A DNA stretch of 64,000 bases from Xanthobacteraceae bacterium (GCA_019635635.1 JAHBZB010000001.1:1178001-1242000); one strand, 5' to 3'; counted from the stretch's first letter, positions 7,381 to 17,721 are shown. The notes: generated by a model not told the origin, from the letters alone. Translations and numbers: made by a program.

Positions 7381-8013
7381 TTACAGCAGTCTTACAGGAT
7401 CGAAAGGCGGCGCCCCGAACTCCAAAATTTCTTCTACAAAAATGTCTGCTGCGCCGGCGACCGAAAGCTCATCAAAGCGTTCGTGCGTAACGTCTGCTCC
7501 GTTAACAAGGCGCCAACCTCTTTCTGGACTGAGAACGAACGCCTGGTTGTTCGATATAATTGCCAAGCGCGCTTCCCAGTTAAAAAAGCGCGCGGTGGTC
7601 GCGGTCGTCGATTCTATGAGTTTTCTGGCCTTCACCTTACGAATGGCTGCAATCTTCGCATCTTCAGAAGCAATGTTGTGGTCGAACGCATCAGGCTCTG
7701 CGACTTCAGCGTTAGGCTTTTGACCGGCGCGGATTCTCTCGAATGCCTGAACCGTCGCGCGGATGTTGGCTTCATTTTGAGATCGAAGGAGGAGGAACGG
7801 AGCGGCGAAACCGATTGCTATTGTAAGGAGGCCGGCGAGTCCAAAGACCTCTATGCCCGAAAGCATCGAAAACATCAAAAGCACGCCAGCGACGACTCCA
7901 GCGCCGCAAAAGCCTGCATTGACGGGATCGTATTTCGCGCGCGGTGACGACTTGGCAGCGTATTCATCCGCCAACCTCATCATTTCTGCCGCCGACTTCT
8001 TTAGTTCGTTCAT
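7381..8013 (-). CDS. Hypothetical membrane protein
   Basis: A 210-residue protein with two adjacent hydrophobic segments (about residues 32-52, AGVVAGVLLMFSMLSGIEVFG, and 55-75, GLAGLLTIAIGFAAPFLLL). A charged coiled helix follows, then a C-terminal domain of about 70 residues (FFNWEARLAIISNNQAFVLS). I prefer it over the antisense frame at 7342-7947, which is Arg/Cys-rich without membrane or domain structure. Function unknown. Confidence 0.6.
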   Translation of the reverse strand: MNELKKSAAEMMRLADEYAAKSSPRAKYDPVNAGFCGAGVVAGVLLMFSMLSGIEVFGLAGLLTIAIGFAAPFLLLRSQNEANIRATVQAFERIRAGQKPNAEVAEPDAFDHNIASEDAKIAAIRKVKARKLIESTTATTARFFNWEARLAIISNNQAFVLSPERGWRLVNGADVTHERFDELSVAGAADIFVEEILEFGAPPFDPVRLL

Positions 8014-8062
8014 TTGCTCTGAACTTCAGAGTATCATTCAGCAATACAGGTACAAGTCAGCC

Positions 8063-8096
8063 AACCTGATAGGTAATTATTGAAAGATAGCGAGTT
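8063..8096. repeat. Interspersed palindrome, copy 4 (degenerate)
   Basis: AACCTGATAGG (8063-8073) and ATAGCGAGTT (8087-8096) surround TAATTATTGAAAG. Spacing and loop are like the better copies, but the arms carry mismatches. It lies in the 271-base gap before the TrlF-like gene, where I see nothing else clear. Confidence 0.45.
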
Positions 8097-8284
8097 AGAA
8101 CTGGAGGCATTGCTTCGACGGGACTTTATCGAGCCGCTATACGATGCGCTGTGCCGAATTGCCCCCAATCTAACTGGTTAGAAGCGCGGTTTCCGTAGTC
8201 CGGTAATTGAATACCGACCACTGAAAATACCAACGTCAAGTAGGGTTACAGGATTCAGTAAGGCGATTTTTCGAGAGCTGAAGG

Positions 8285-11257
8285 ATGAGTCCAAAAAGAG
8301 AATCTGTGAAGCGTGGATCAGAATGGCACCGCTGGGAGCCGCACATCCACGCGCCTGGCACGTTATTGGCCGACAAGTTCAGTGGCCCTGATGTCTGGGA
8401 AAAATATATATCGGCGCTTGAAGCCGAGACGCCAGTGCTTAAAGCGATTGGGGTCACAGATTACTGCTCCTTAGAGACATATCGAAAAGTAAAGGCAGAA
8501 AAAGCCCGCGGCAGATTAAAAGACTGCGACGTGCTGTTTCCAAACATTGAACTGCGCTTTGACGTCGGAACGAAAAAGGGAAACCAAGTTAACGTCCATC
8601 TACTGATAAATCCGGACACTGAAAGTCACGAAGAAGAAGCAGAACGTTTTCTTAGTCGCCTAAAGTTTGAAGCACACGGCGATGAATTCAACTGCACGCC
8701 CACAGATCTTAAAAAATTGGGTCGGAAGCACAATCCCAAGATATCTAGCGACGATGAAGCTCTTAAAGTTGGCATCAACCAGTTCAAAGTGTCGAGAAGT
8801 GAGCTTTTTAAACAATACAACGCAATGGATTGGGCGAGAGAAAACATTATCCTTGTGGTTGCGGGCGGGGCTGACGGGACGTCAGGCGTACAAGAAGCGG
8901 CGGACGCTACTCTGCGTGAAGAAATCGAAAAAGGGGCTCACGCAATTTTCGCCAGCAGCGTCAAACAACGTGAATTTTGGCTGGGCCGTGGAAAACTGTC
9001 AGCAGATGCGATTCGAGAGCGTTACGACTCGCTCAAACCTTGCCTATGGGGCTGTGATGCGCACGAGTTAGCAAAAGTCGCAAAACCTGATGAAAACAGA
9101 TACTGCTGGATTAAAGGCGTTCCAAGCTTCGACTCTCTAAAACAGGCATGTATTGACCCCACGCGTGCATACGTTGGGGAGACGATTCCATCTTGGGCGG
9201 CGCCATCTCAGGTTATTGCCGAGGTCAATGTTATTGGAGCGCCTTGGCTGCAAACGCCCTCAATACTTTTGAATCAGGGTTTCGTAGCGATTATCGGCGC
9301 GCGAGGGTCTGGAAAGACGGCATTGGCCGACATTATTTCCGCAGGGTGCGAAGCCTATGAATCGGCCAACGAGAAACCTTCTTTCTTATTTCGCGCACAG
9401 GAAAAGCTCGCTGGATCTTCCGTAAGGTTAAAGTGGCTCGATGGTCGCGAGTCTGACGAGACCCATTTGGATAAGCCAGAAGTTGGAAGTGCTGAATCGT
9501 TTAAACGAGCACGTTACCTGTCACAGCAATTCGTAGAAAATATCTGCTCGATTGATGGAATGCCGGAACTTCTAGATGAGATACAACGCGTTATTTTTGA
9601 AGCACATACTGAAGCAGAGCGGGATGGAACGTTTGACTTCGAAGAGCTACTCGAATTGCGGACGAATGGCTTTCGGGAAGAGCGTCGAAGAGAGGAGTCC
9701 GCGTTAGCAGATATATCTGATCAAATCGGCGTTGAAATTGAGAAGGGCCGACTGATTGAAGGACTAAAGGCCCAAGTCACGCAGAAGAAACAATTGCTCA
9801 AGCAATTTGTCGCCGACAAAGCTGCGATCATGCCTAAGACGCCTAATAAGTACGCAGAGCGGCTTCAACAGGTCGAAGAGGCCGCAGTTAAAGTGGGTCA
9901 AAATCTCCGGTATTTCGTTAGTCAACAGCAAGCACTTCAAGTCGTTGGCGCAGAGATAAAAGACTTCCGGACAAATGAAGCGCCGGGAAATCTTCGACAG
10001 ATGAAATCGAGGAATGAAGCGTCGGGTTTAAGCGAAGAAGACTGGAAATTATTTCTGCAGACTTACACAGGTGATGTCTCATCTGTCATAGCGAAGGAGA
10101 CCAAGGATGCAGAGAAAAACGCGAATGCATGGCGTGGAAAAACTCCAACGATTGCGGTAACGCAAGACGGAGCGTTCGTGGCTGACGATGCGGACTTAAC
10201 CGAAGAGGATCTGGCAACGCTCGAAGCCGAGAAGGGTCGATTACAAAAGCTTGTTACCGCAGATACCGAGACGCGAAAAAAGCTGGCCGCCTTATCGCGT
10301 CGTATAGCCGAAGAGACAAATGCGTTAGAGGTCTTGGAAAAGGCCCTGAAAGACGCGGAAGGTGCGAAGGAACGGGCAAAAGCACTCGTTAAAAATCGCG
10401 AGGATGGTTACAAACGGATATTCGATGCAATTGCCAGCGAAGAAAAAGCGCTTAAAGACCTTTACGCGCCGATTATGAAGGAAATCGCTCAGGCAAGAGG
10501 TACCCTCGCAAAACTGTCTTTCACTGTAAAGCGCACAGCTGATTCCGATGCTTGGGCAAAAGTAGGAGAGAAGGAACTATTCGACCTACGAGGCGGTCCA
10601 TTCAAAGGGATCGGCAATCTAGTCGAAAAAGCGAGAGTCGAACTTAAGAGTGCCTGGGAAGCCGGAAATTCTGAAGCTGTATCTAGCGCGATGAGGGATT
10701 TTCGTGACAAGTACGAGAAAACTCTACTAAGCAATGCGCCTATATCGAGCGATGATAAGTCGAAATATAGAGCTTGGGCGCGTAGGTTCGCTCAATGGCT
10801 CTACAGCACCAATCACATCTCGATTGTGTACGGCATCGAATACGACAAGATCGACATTCAAAAGTTGTCGCCCGGTACGCGTGGGATAGTAGTGCTTATG
10901 CTGTATTTAGCGTTGGATAAGAACGATGTCAGTCCACTCATCATCGATCAGCCTGAGGAGAACTTGGACCCCCAATCAATCTTCGATGAGCTTGTGCCAA
11001 TGTTTGAAGACGCAAAACAAAGACGCCAAGTCATAATGGTTACTCACAATGCCAACTTAGTTGTGAACGCAAACGCTGACCAAATAATAATTGCTCGTGT
11101 CGGCAATCATACTGCTGACGGACTACCGCCTATCTCCTATCAAGGGGGCGGTCTTGAAGAAGAAGTAATCCGATTGCAGGTGTGTGATATTCTGGAAGGC
11201 GGCAAGGAAGCTTTCAAAGAGCGGGCGCGTCGCCTGAGAATTTCGTTCAACCGATAA
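8285..11257 (+). CDS. TrlF-type PHP/AAA ATPase (anti-phage defence candidate)
   Basis: A 990-residue protein. The N-terminus holds a PHP-like domain (WEPHIHAPGT about residues 18-27, AIGVTDYCSLE about 56). An SMC/ABC-type ATPase follows, with Walker A GARGSGKT (about 338), about 300 residues of coiled-coil, then LSPGTRG as signature-like loop, Walker B LIIDQPEENLDPQ (about 885) and H-loop MVTHNANLVVNANADQ (about 917). This architecture is the TrlF family, found repeatedly in defence islands. The PHP part could act on nucleic acid or nucleotides while the ATPase senses DNA. It sits tail to tail with the type IIG enzyme. Confidence 0.82.
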   Translation: MSPKRESVKRGSEWHRWEPHIHAPGTLLADKFSGPDVWEKYISALEAETPVLKAIGVTDYCSLETYRKVKAEKARGRLKDCDVLFPNIELRFDVGTKKGNQVNVHLLINPDTESHEEEAERFLSRLKFEAHGDEFNCTPTDLKKLGRKHNPKISSDDEALKVGINQFKVSRSELFKQYNAMDWARENIILVVAGGADGTSGVQEAADATLREEIEKGAHAIFASSVKQREFWLGRGKLSADAIRERYDSLKPCLWGCDAHELAKVAKPDENRYCWIKGVPSFDSLKQACIDPTRAYVGETIPSWAAPSQVIAEVNVIGAPWLQTPSILLNQGFVAIIGARGSGKTALADIISAGCEAYESANEKPSFLFRAQEKLAGSSVRLKWLDGRESDETHLDKPEVGSAESFKRARYLSQQFVENICSIDGMPELLDEIQRVIFEAHTEAERDGTFDFEELLELRTNGFREERRREESALADISDQIGVEIEKGRLIEGLKAQVTQKKQLLKQFVADKAAIMPKTPNKYAERLQQVEEAAVKVGQNLRYFVSQQQALQVVGAEIKDFRTNEAPGNLRQMKSRNEASGLSEEDWKLFLQTYTGDVSSVIAKETKDAEKNANAWRGKTPTIAVTQDGAFVADDADLTEEDLATLEAEKGRLQKLVTADTETRKKLAALSRRIAEETNALEVLEKALKDAEGAKERAKALVKNREDGYKRIFDAIASEEKALKDLYAPIMKEIAQARGTLAKLSFTVKRTADSDAWAKVGEKELFDLRGGPFKGIGNLVEKARVELKSAWEAGNSEAVSSAMRDFRDKYEKTLLSNAPISSDDKSKYRAWARRFAQWLYSTNHISIVYGIEYDKIDIQKLSPGTRGIVVLMLYLALDKNDVSPLIIDQPEENLDPQSIFDELVPMFEDAKQRRQVIMVTHNANLVVNANADQIIIARVGNHTADGLPPISYQGGGLEEEVIRLQVCDILEGGKEAFKERARRLRISFNR

Positions 11258-11468
11258 CTGTCGGCTATCGCGTTATCTTTAAAGGTTTCTAATGCTGATG
11301 AATTGCGGGAAGCTTTAGCGAAGCCGCCTGAATCGATAGTTTTTATTGAAAAGCTATCCAAACGCTTCCGAGAGGGCAGACAGAATTTCATGGTGTGCGG
11401 GGGTGCATCGCTTGGAGGTCTATCGCAAGAAGCTCCGCTACTTTCGGGAGCAGCTGAGGAGAGGGCCG

Positions 11469-14393
11469 CTAACTCTTGATGCAATCCTTGCTGATAAATT
11501 TCTTAGGATTTTTTATAAACGCGGGGAGGCCTGGCCCAGCGATTGGCTTATTGACGGCCTCGTATTGAACAACCTCAAAATTCAACTTTAGTAAGTAGGC
11601 TAGTACATCCTCATTTTTCTTAATTCCGTAGCATTGACGTACTGCGCTATCCAATTTTTCTTGAGCATCGCGCAATGGATTTTTACCGGGAATTTCCAGT
11701 GAACGATAAAGTTCACGTAAGGAAATCCCATGTTTCTCTCGAAGCTTTTTCCGAAGCTCTCGCAGTTCGATTGCCGAATCTGCGACCTCTTTTACGTCAA
11801 CTTCATTTGGATTTTGTGGCCATGCAAAACTGTCGAAAACAGTGTTAGATGTATATCTGAAATCGGCTTTGAGCGTGGAACACCTAGCGACGAACCAAGA
11901 CCAATGAATCGAAGACTGTAGGATACCGAATGTGTAGTCATCTTCGTATGCAAATACTTGAAGCGCATCATTCGGATTGATTTCTGACGAAATGAATTCG
12001 AAGATTGGTCGTCTAGTGACTCTACCACAAGCTATGTATCTGCTAAGACCTGAGATGGCGGTCATCATGTCATCTCTAGAATATGACATCCGCCACCATT
12101 GATTCAGAAAATTGGCGTGATGACGATTGACGCTAGCGTCTTCGTCTTCTGCTTTTGCCTTCTTATTGCGCTCTGCTTCCTTTTCTGCCGCTTTTTCCCG
12201 ATCTGGGAGTACTTGTGAACTGAGTTGCGAGAAAAGTTCTTTATACTTCTTCGCATCGAGTAAGCTAAGCCCAGAAAAATCGATGACGTATCGGTTTATT
12301 TTGTGCTCAACCTGCCCAATTAGCTCGTCTGCAATCAAATAGGGTTTCAAAACCGCCGCGTATGATTTATCTTTCTTCAAGAAATTTGCAGCGTCATCAG
12401 CGGCTACCAAAAAGCCCTCATGACCATGAGTTTGGCCTTGAAAGCATTTTCCTAGCTTTGCGTTTTTATGAATTGTTTTCGCTTCACTGACATCGATTTC
12501 ATAAGAAAGTGACGGACCAATTTTGCTTAGATCAGCATGACGCCAACCGCTACTAATGTCGTCGCCCTCTTGGATATAGAGCCTTTTATTCCCCTTCATG
12601 TCTCCTTTTATCCAGTTAACTATCGACACATGAACGACGGCCGCTCCGGGCCAAATCATTGTTGAAACGGCTTCCGTTATGGTGCCGCCGTTGGCAACTA
12701 TATAATCAAGACCAGCCTCTCTCGTGTAGTTCTGTCGTATCGTATTGGTTCCTACAAGGCCTGCGCGATCCCCCGGTTTAAGATTTTCATGCGCAATTTT
12801 AAACCAATAGGCGCAATAGTCCGCGCGACCGTCTACATCCGGATATCTATCGCGAAGACGATTTAAATATGCTCGCCCCATCTCTTGTTGAATCTTGTTT
12901 TTGCTTTGATAGGGCGGATTGCCAACAATCGCATCTACCGCTGGCCACTTGAGGAAGAGGGCATCTTCGCAAACAATATTTTGATCAAGATTATCCAGTG
13001 GAAGAGCTGAGTCGGAAGACAAAAATAGCTCATCGGTTCCTTTGCCATACTCCTTTTCGGATTCTGAGAATGCAGCGATGGCCTCGTCTAACGCGAGCTT
13101 CTTAGCAAACATCAGAGACACTTTTGCGAGCTCAGTTCCGAAAGAATCGTTGTCAATTCCGAAAAACTGCTTCGGCGAAATAGCAGAAATTAGTTTGGCT
13201 CTGTTCTCAAACTCCTTATGAGAGAAATTGAGCTGGAGTCGAGTCATTAGTCGAATGTCTAAACGAGCAAGTTCTCGAAAGGCTACGTAAAGAAAATTAC
13301 CGCTGCCGCATGATGGATCGAGCACCCGAAATGATGCTAGCTCTTGTCTTATTTCAACAAGTTCTTTGATTGTTGTTGCTTTGTCGATTTTTTCGCGAAA
13401 AGGACGAACAATGGTGGGACCCACAATCCGCTGAATATCGGCTTCAGATGTATAATGTCTTCCATGGCGGTGTTGAACGACGGCATCCATGCTTTGCTCG
13501 AATAGAGTACCGAAGATTGCTGGATTTACTTTAGACCAGTCTGTTGTAGACGCGCCGAAATCACCCCCGATTAACTCAAGTTCGTGTTCGGTTAGCTCAA
13601 TGGGTTTTATTTTCGAAAAGAGACCGCCATTAAAGTATCGTACGCCTACGAAACGGCCGGCGGGCGCCGGTTTTGGATTATTCATTTGTTGAAAGAGGCC
13701 GCCAAATAAATCGAAAGAGCTTTGCCCCTTGGAAAGGCAGTCCCGGGCAATTGACGTAACTGTGCCCGAAGGTAAAAGGTCAAGATCTTCGGCGAACATT
13801 GCGACAACTATTTGCAAGAGAAATCGCTGCGCATCTTCCCGCTCTACGGGGTTCTTCTTGCGTTTTACTAGCTCTCTAAAGAGCTCGCCAAGCTTAGCGG
13901 CGACAACTCGGGAGACCGCTTCGCGGTCATTATTGAAAATTGGGTCACGATTTCCAGCAAATAGAAAGTTAAGTGCAGTGTACCGTTTTGGAAGCTCTAG
14001 TGTACTTACTTTGTCTATGGGCTCACCAAGCTGCTTGTCAAAATCGTAAATCCAAAGCTCGTCGAAATTGCATAGCACCACATATCTTGGACGGTTAGGT
14101 ACGGAGTTAAGCCAGTATTCAAATGCCTGATCATAATGAAGCTGAAGTTTTTCTCCGCGCTTCTTCATTTCAATAAGTACGCGTGGCTTCCAAACAAGGT
14201 CTGCGAAGCTGGTGCCACCAGTTGACTGCTTTTTAATGCGATCTTCTAAGGTTGCTCCGGCTTCTTTGTAACCTTCATGGCCAAACGCCTTAAATAGGCG
14301 GTCACAGAATACCTGCGCTTCACCTTTTTCGTCGCCTTTAAGCAGCCGAAAGTGCTTTAGAAAGGCCTCAATATCTTCGATAATTTTAGACAC
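11469..14393 (-). CDS. Type IIG (MmeI-like) restriction-modification enzyme
   Basis: A 974-residue single-chain restriction-methylation protein. The N-terminal nuclease motif is TSFADLVWKPRVLIEMKK, with Asp65 and E-x-K at 75-77 (PD-ExK type). The methyltransferase core has motif I DPSCGSGNFLYVAF (about 357) and motif IV VGNPPYQS (about 490). The remaining about 350 residues form the target-recognition part (RRPIFEFISSE, FRYTSNTVFDSFAWP). Known relatives cut DNA at a distance and methylate adenine in one strand. All key residues are present. It is convergent with the TrlF-like gene and next to a SIR2-like gene. Confidence 0.88.
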   Translation of the reverse strand: MSKIIEDIEAFLKHFRLLKGDEKGEAQVFCDRLFKAFGHEGYKEAGATLEDRIKKQSTGGTSFADLVWKPRVLIEMKKRGEKLQLHYDQAFEYWLNSVPNRPRYVVLCNFDELWIYDFDKQLGEPIDKVSTLELPKRYTALNFLFAGNRDPIFNNDREAVSRVVAAKLGELFRELVKRKKNPVEREDAQRFLLQIVVAMFAEDLDLLPSGTVTSIARDCLSKGQSSFDLFGGLFQQMNNPKPAPAGRFVGVRYFNGGLFSKIKPIELTEHELELIGGDFGASTTDWSKVNPAIFGTLFEQSMDAVVQHRHGRHYTSEADIQRIVGPTIVRPFREKIDKATTIKELVEIRQELASFRVLDPSCGSGNFLYVAFRELARLDIRLMTRLQLNFSHKEFENRAKLISAISPKQFFGIDNDSFGTELAKVSLMFAKKLALDEAIAAFSESEKEYGKGTDELFLSSDSALPLDNLDQNIVCEDALFLKWPAVDAIVGNPPYQSKNKIQQEMGRAYLNRLRDRYPDVDGRADYCAYWFKIAHENLKPGDRAGLVGTNTIRQNYTREAGLDYIVANGGTITEAVSTMIWPGAAVVHVSIVNWIKGDMKGNKRLYIQEGDDISSGWRHADLSKIGPSLSYEIDVSEAKTIHKNAKLGKCFQGQTHGHEGFLVAADDAANFLKKDKSYAAVLKPYLIADELIGQVEHKINRYVIDFSGLSLLDAKKYKELFSQLSSQVLPDREKAAEKEAERNKKAKAEDEDASVNRHHANFLNQWWRMSYSRDDMMTAISGLSRYIACGRVTRRPIFEFISSEINPNDALQVFAYEDDYTFGILQSSIHWSWFVARCSTLKADFRYTSNTVFDSFAWPQNPNEVDVKEVADSAIELRELRKKLREKHGISLRELYRSLEIPGKNPLRDAQEKLDSAVRQCYGIKKNEDVLAYLLKLNFEVVQYEAVNKPIAGPGLPAFIKNPKKFISKDCIKS

Positions 14394-14811
14394 GTATTTG
14401 CCCCATGATATGCAGTAGGAATCATATCACGACTTGGGTAGGGGAGTACGCCAATCGGCCGCGGTCCGTGAACAAGCGGCCTTCCATGATCATAGCTCCC
14501 ATATAGCCCTCTGCATGCTGCCCTCGGCGCTTACACTTGGTCGCGCGCGTTTTAATATTCAATCTTCAGAGGCAGATGTCTGGCTCGATCTCAACTAGAG
14601 CCTCATGCGCAACGGTGGGTGCGCAAATCGAGCGGGATGAAGCACAGGCCGCGCGCTTTGACTCGTCGGCACTCTGTTGATGACTTGTTAGCTGATTGGA
14701 ATCCGGACAGGTCTCCAACTCGATAGCTTTCATGTAAAAGCTATTCAGTTTTTAGAATTTGCAGGTCGTCAATTGTCAGACTATTCCCTCCAGTAGTGAG
14801 GCTAGCCGACC
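14394..14811. other. Intergenic region between divergent defence genes
   Basis: A 418-base gap upstream of both the type IIG gene and the SIR2-like gene. It contains palindrome copy 5 and a lone half-site (GACTTGTTAGCTG, about 14685-14697). No credible small gene is visible. Promoters for both flanking genes must lie here, but I cannot place them with confidence. Confidence 0.5.
14718..14749. repeat. Interspersed palindrome, copy 5
   Basis: ACTCGATAGCTTT (14718-14730) and AAAGCTATTCAGT (14737-14749) pair with two mismatches across a six-base loop. A T-run follows (TTTTTAG), so on the + strand it might also serve as a weak terminator. A single ACTTGTTAGCT half-site lies about 30 bases upstream, giving the paired arrangement seen at 19.8 and 29.3 kb. 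Confidence 0.7.
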
Positions 14812-15756
14812 ATGATTGCTCTAATAGTTGGAGCGGGAGCAACTATTGAAGAAGCTAATCGCTCAGGTGTAAGCTCAGAACTACAATTCCCCGTGATTAG
14901 TAACTTTGCCAAGGTGATGTGGAAAGATTATTTGCCGCATCCATTTTTGATTCCATTTTTGAATTCTCAGGGTGTGATAACTGATCCTCAAGGCAGGACG
15001 GCATTCGAAGTTTTTTTGAGGTTGGAAGCCGACAAGAAGACGAATGTCGAAGTGTTCTTTGAGTACTGTTGGAAGAACAGAAATAAGTTCCCAGAGCATC
15101 CAACGGCGTGGGAGGACATGTTATATCATGGCTTTGCAAATCCTATCGTCGCGGCGATGGCGACTAGTCTATTTGAAAATGGAAAAGGCTGGAGAGAGCT
15201 AAAGGCGTCAAACCTCTTAAGCTCATACCTACGGCCGGGAGACGTCGTGGTAAATTTAAACTACGATACTGTGTTTGAGCTTTCGATGGAGATGTCGAAA
15301 AAGCCGTTTCATTATCTTCCGAACATAAGCAAGGACTCAATAGCTGTAGCAAAGCCGCACGGATCGATAAATTTACTCGTAAATCAAAAAGAGGGTACCT
15401 TTTTCTTTGGCCAACCAGACATTCCTGGCACCGTTGTCCCATCGAAGGACCTTAGCATGTCGGCTAGTTTGTTGCCCCCGCGCTTAAGTAAGGATTACGC
15501 TTCACATCCCATTGCTGACGCTATCATCAAGCCGCTCGTAGCCTTCGCCCCGAGCGATCTGCTTTTCTGGGGTGTTGGCTTTACAGAGAGCGACACAAAC
15601 GTAAACGAAATTTACAAGCACTTTGCGCGCACGGCTGGAAAAATTGAAGTCATCAATCCGGACATGTCGACGTGGAGTACGGTAGCAAAGATACTCGAGA
15701 AAGATGTCAAGGGGTATCGGACCCTAGACGATTGGCTCACTTCGAGAGAGGGTTAA
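14812..15756 (+). CDS. SIR2-like domain protein (defence candidate)
   Basis: A 314-residue stand-alone SIR2-like domain. Visible motifs are IVGAGAT near the N-terminus (residues 5-11, nucleotide loop), VNLNYDTVFE (about 147-156) carrying the Asn/Asp pair, KPHGSINLL (about 180-188) with the catalytic-type His, and FWGVGFTESDTNV (about 252). Bacterial SIR2-like proteins in defence loci usually deplete NAD+ after phage sensing rather than deacetylate. There is no second domain, so a partner sensor might be one of the neighbours. ATG 14812 follows GAGGCTAGCC; a ribosome site is weak. Confidence 0.8.
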   Translation: MIALIVGAGATIEEANRSGVSSELQFPVISNFAKVMWKDYLPHPFLIPFLNSQGVITDPQGRTAFEVFLRLEADKKTNVEVFFEYCWKNRNKFPEHPTAWEDMLYHGFANPIVAAMATSLFENGKGWRELKASNLLSSYLRPGDVVVNLNYDTVFELSMEMSKKPFHYLPNISKDSIAVAKPHGSINLLVNQKEGTFFFGQPDIPGTVVPSKDLSMSASLLPPRLSKDYASHPIADAIIKPLVAFAPSDLLFWGVGFTESDTNVNEIYKHFARTAGKIEVINPDMSTWSTVAKILEKDVKGYRTLDDWLTSREG

Positions 15757-16131
15757 TGCGTTACCCCCGATAGCACTTAGGAGAGAGTGTACATGGATGA
15801 CCATTCGTCTACTCTTCCGTGAAGTTCTCCACGAAAGACTGTGGGTTGCCAATAACACGAGCAAAAGTCGCTTGGTTGAGGAAGCACAATGGAGAAGATT
15901 GGTTTTAATAAAGCCGACTATGCTCTGATCTCTTCGACAGCTCGAAAGGTAAATGCGGATTGGCGGAACTATTGCAGCAGCAACCTAGCTGCATTGGTTG
16001 GGCCCAGCGCCGTTAAGTGCCTGTCTTAGTTAGACCGCTGAGCCCATTGATTCCCTGTATTTGCAGAATCAAACGTCGGGATCGAGCCTAACGAAATGCG
16101 GTGTCTACGTTGGAGTACTTAAGCCGAAAAC
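15757..16131. other. Intergenic, no gene seen
   Basis: 375 bases after the SIR2-like gene. No frame here has a start with a ribosome site and protein-like composition, and I see no strong hairpin or repeat. It may hold the eroded end of a former gene. Confidence 0.4.
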
Positions 16132-16335
16132 CTAAGGTTTGGGCTTACCAAAACCCATTCTCTGCAAAATCCACTTTGCCGGGTCCTTGTGAAAAGCTCG
16201 TTCGCTGGCCGCTTCCATTTTGGCTACTTCACGTGCGGCCTGGATCCGCGCTGGCGACGGCGGATTGTGCTTGCGCTTTCGCTTAGCGTAAGTCGCTTGC
16301 GTGAGTTGTGGCTCGCCTTGAGATTTGCGGCTCAT
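16132..16335 (-). CDS. Small basic protein
   Basis: A 67-residue, strongly basic frame (YAKRKRKHNPPSPARIQA, then a helix EVAKMEAASERAFHKDPAKW). It is plausible as a small DNA- or RNA-binding protein. No recognised domain, and the ribosome site before ATG 16335 is weak (GAGC). An overlapping frame on the other strand (16189-16476) looks less protein-like. It may not be a gene. Confidence 0.4.
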   Translation of the reverse strand: MSRKSQGEPQLTQATYAKRKRKHNPPSPARIQAAREVAKMEAASERAFHKDPAKWILQRMGFGKPKP

Positions 16336-16385
16336 TCTAGCTCACAGACAAGTGGTCGCCGCATGGCATCAGGCACACTCCTCAA

Positions 16386-16967
16386 TCACTGCTTCTTGCT
16401 AGAAGCCAGAGAGTCCTTGATTAAATCGGAATCGCTAAGCTTAGATTGTTTGCACGAATTCTCAGAAAACGACTGAAGCACAGTCAAGAAATCAACCTTT
16501 GGATACAACTCAGACCAAAGCCTCTGCACCAAAATGTTGCTGCTATTCTCAACATTGGTAACTGAGACAGATCCAAACCAGCGTGGCTTGGAAACGTTAT
16601 AAGAGAAGGACGTTTGGCCTATTACGTTCACAAAAACATACTTGAATGTCTCCCATTTTTTTATTGCTTCTGGGTCGGAAATCTTTCCCATTTCAAACAG
16701 CGATGCAGTGCGTTGGATTAGCGTAACAGTACATGGATTTAATTTTTGTGGCAGAAAATTGCATTTTATCTCATCTTGTATTTCAGCCACGACACTAAGT
16801 GAATTCTCATCTGGAGCGAACAGCTCATCTATTTTCAGGTACTTCAGCACTTTGTCTATTTGACAATCTTTTACGTCACTAGCTTTTGCATCGATTGCTG
16901 AACCAACTGGCGCTGCGGTGATTAAAATGAGCAGAGCTAGAATGACCGTGACACGAAGTGCTTTCAT
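16386..16967 (-). CDS. Exported hypothetical protein
   Basis: ATG 16967 is chosen because GGGGA lies seven bases upstream; the TTG at 16979 would overlap that site. The first 24 residues (MKALRVTVILALLILITAAP, then VGSA) are a Sec signal. The mature 170 residues have five Cys (CQID, CNFL, CTVTL, CKQS and others), no known domain, and mixed alpha/beta character. It is one of four neighbouring exported proteins between 16.4 and 18.9 kb. Confidence 0.6.
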   Translation of the reverse strand: MKALRVTVILALLILITAAPVGSAIDAKASDVKDCQIDKVLKYLKIDELFAPDENSLSVVAEIQDEIKCNFLPQKLNPCTVTLIQRTASLFEMGKISDPEAIKKWETFKYVFVNVIGQTSFSYNVSKPRWFGSVSVTNVENSSNILVQRLWSELYPKVDFLTVLQSFSENSCKQSKLSDSDLIKDSLASSKKQ

Positions 16968-17143
16968 AAAAGTCCCCAAAATCTAGTCCAAATCAACGCG
17001 AAATTCATCGGTTACTGAATAAGTTGATCTCGATGCGATTGCGCGTACCGGCTTTTACTTTCAAAATGCAGGCTGACTCAAAATAAAAACCGTCAATGCG
17101 CGGGTAATTTAGAACTCTAGAGTTCTAAGCCAAATTTCTCGGA

Positions 17144-17629
17144 TCAACCTTCGATATCGTATGGAGCTTGCTTGGGACATAGGGCTTTGAATATCTGCGC
17201 GAGAACTGGATAACCGCTAGCCGAGCTGCCATCAAGAATGTCTCCGTTAGCAAGGTCTTTAATGATGTATTTGGGCTGAAACTCCTTCCTATCTTTATTC
17301 TCACCTTGAAAGGAAAAGCGGGATCCTTGGAAGTTTGTGAATTCTCCTGCCGGGCAATTAGCTTCAATAGCGTCGTTAAGCGGTATAGCGAGCTGTTCTC
17401 GAATGCACAGCGGTGTAATCTTTCCAACATACTCCCGACAAAACGAGATCGCATCTTCATGTGTGTGCTTAGTTCGAATTATTGCGTTGGGCGTGCTCAG
17501 GCCGGACATATGGATTACGGTGACACTCATGCCTGCGCGAGATCCCCAAAATATCTTACCTGACGCAGATGCCGATGAACTCAGCCCCAAAGCCATAAGG
17601 AGCCAAAAGGGAAAAATGAGTGATCGCAT
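17144..17629 (-). CDS. Exported hypothetical protein
   Basis: Starting at ATG 17629 gives a clean signal peptide (MRSLIFPFWLLMALGLSSSA, SAS). The 45 bases upstream in frame are not signal-like. The mature part (about 140 residues) has Cys in ISFCREYVG, PLCIRE, ANCPAGE and ALCPKQ, consistent with two disulphides in the periplasm. No family recognised. It is divergent from the exported protein starting near 17722. Confidence 0.6.
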   Translation of the reverse strand: MRSLIFPFWLLMALGLSSSASASGKIFWGSRAGMSVTVIHMSGLSTPNAIIRTKHTHEDAISFCREYVGKITPLCIREQLAIPLNDAIEANCPAGEFTNFQGSRFSFQGENKDRKEFQPKYIIKDLANGDILDGSSASGYPVLAQIFKALCPKQAPYDIEG

Positions 17630-17721
17630 GTGAATCTCTGTTCGTCTCGACACTAATCTATAAAGTATTAGTCTACCGGGGAACTTTAGCAATCTCTAGG
17701 ACTGGGCAATCGACGCGACGG

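Noticed and set aside
7342-7947. A 201-codon + strand frame near the membrane protein
   Set aside because: The minus-strand frame has two clean membrane segments; this one has scattered Cys/Arg and no recognisable structure.
14718-14760. Palindrome copy 5 as a simple terminator
   Set aside because: A T-run follows this copy, but most family members lack one and lie in both orientations, so termination is not the common property.
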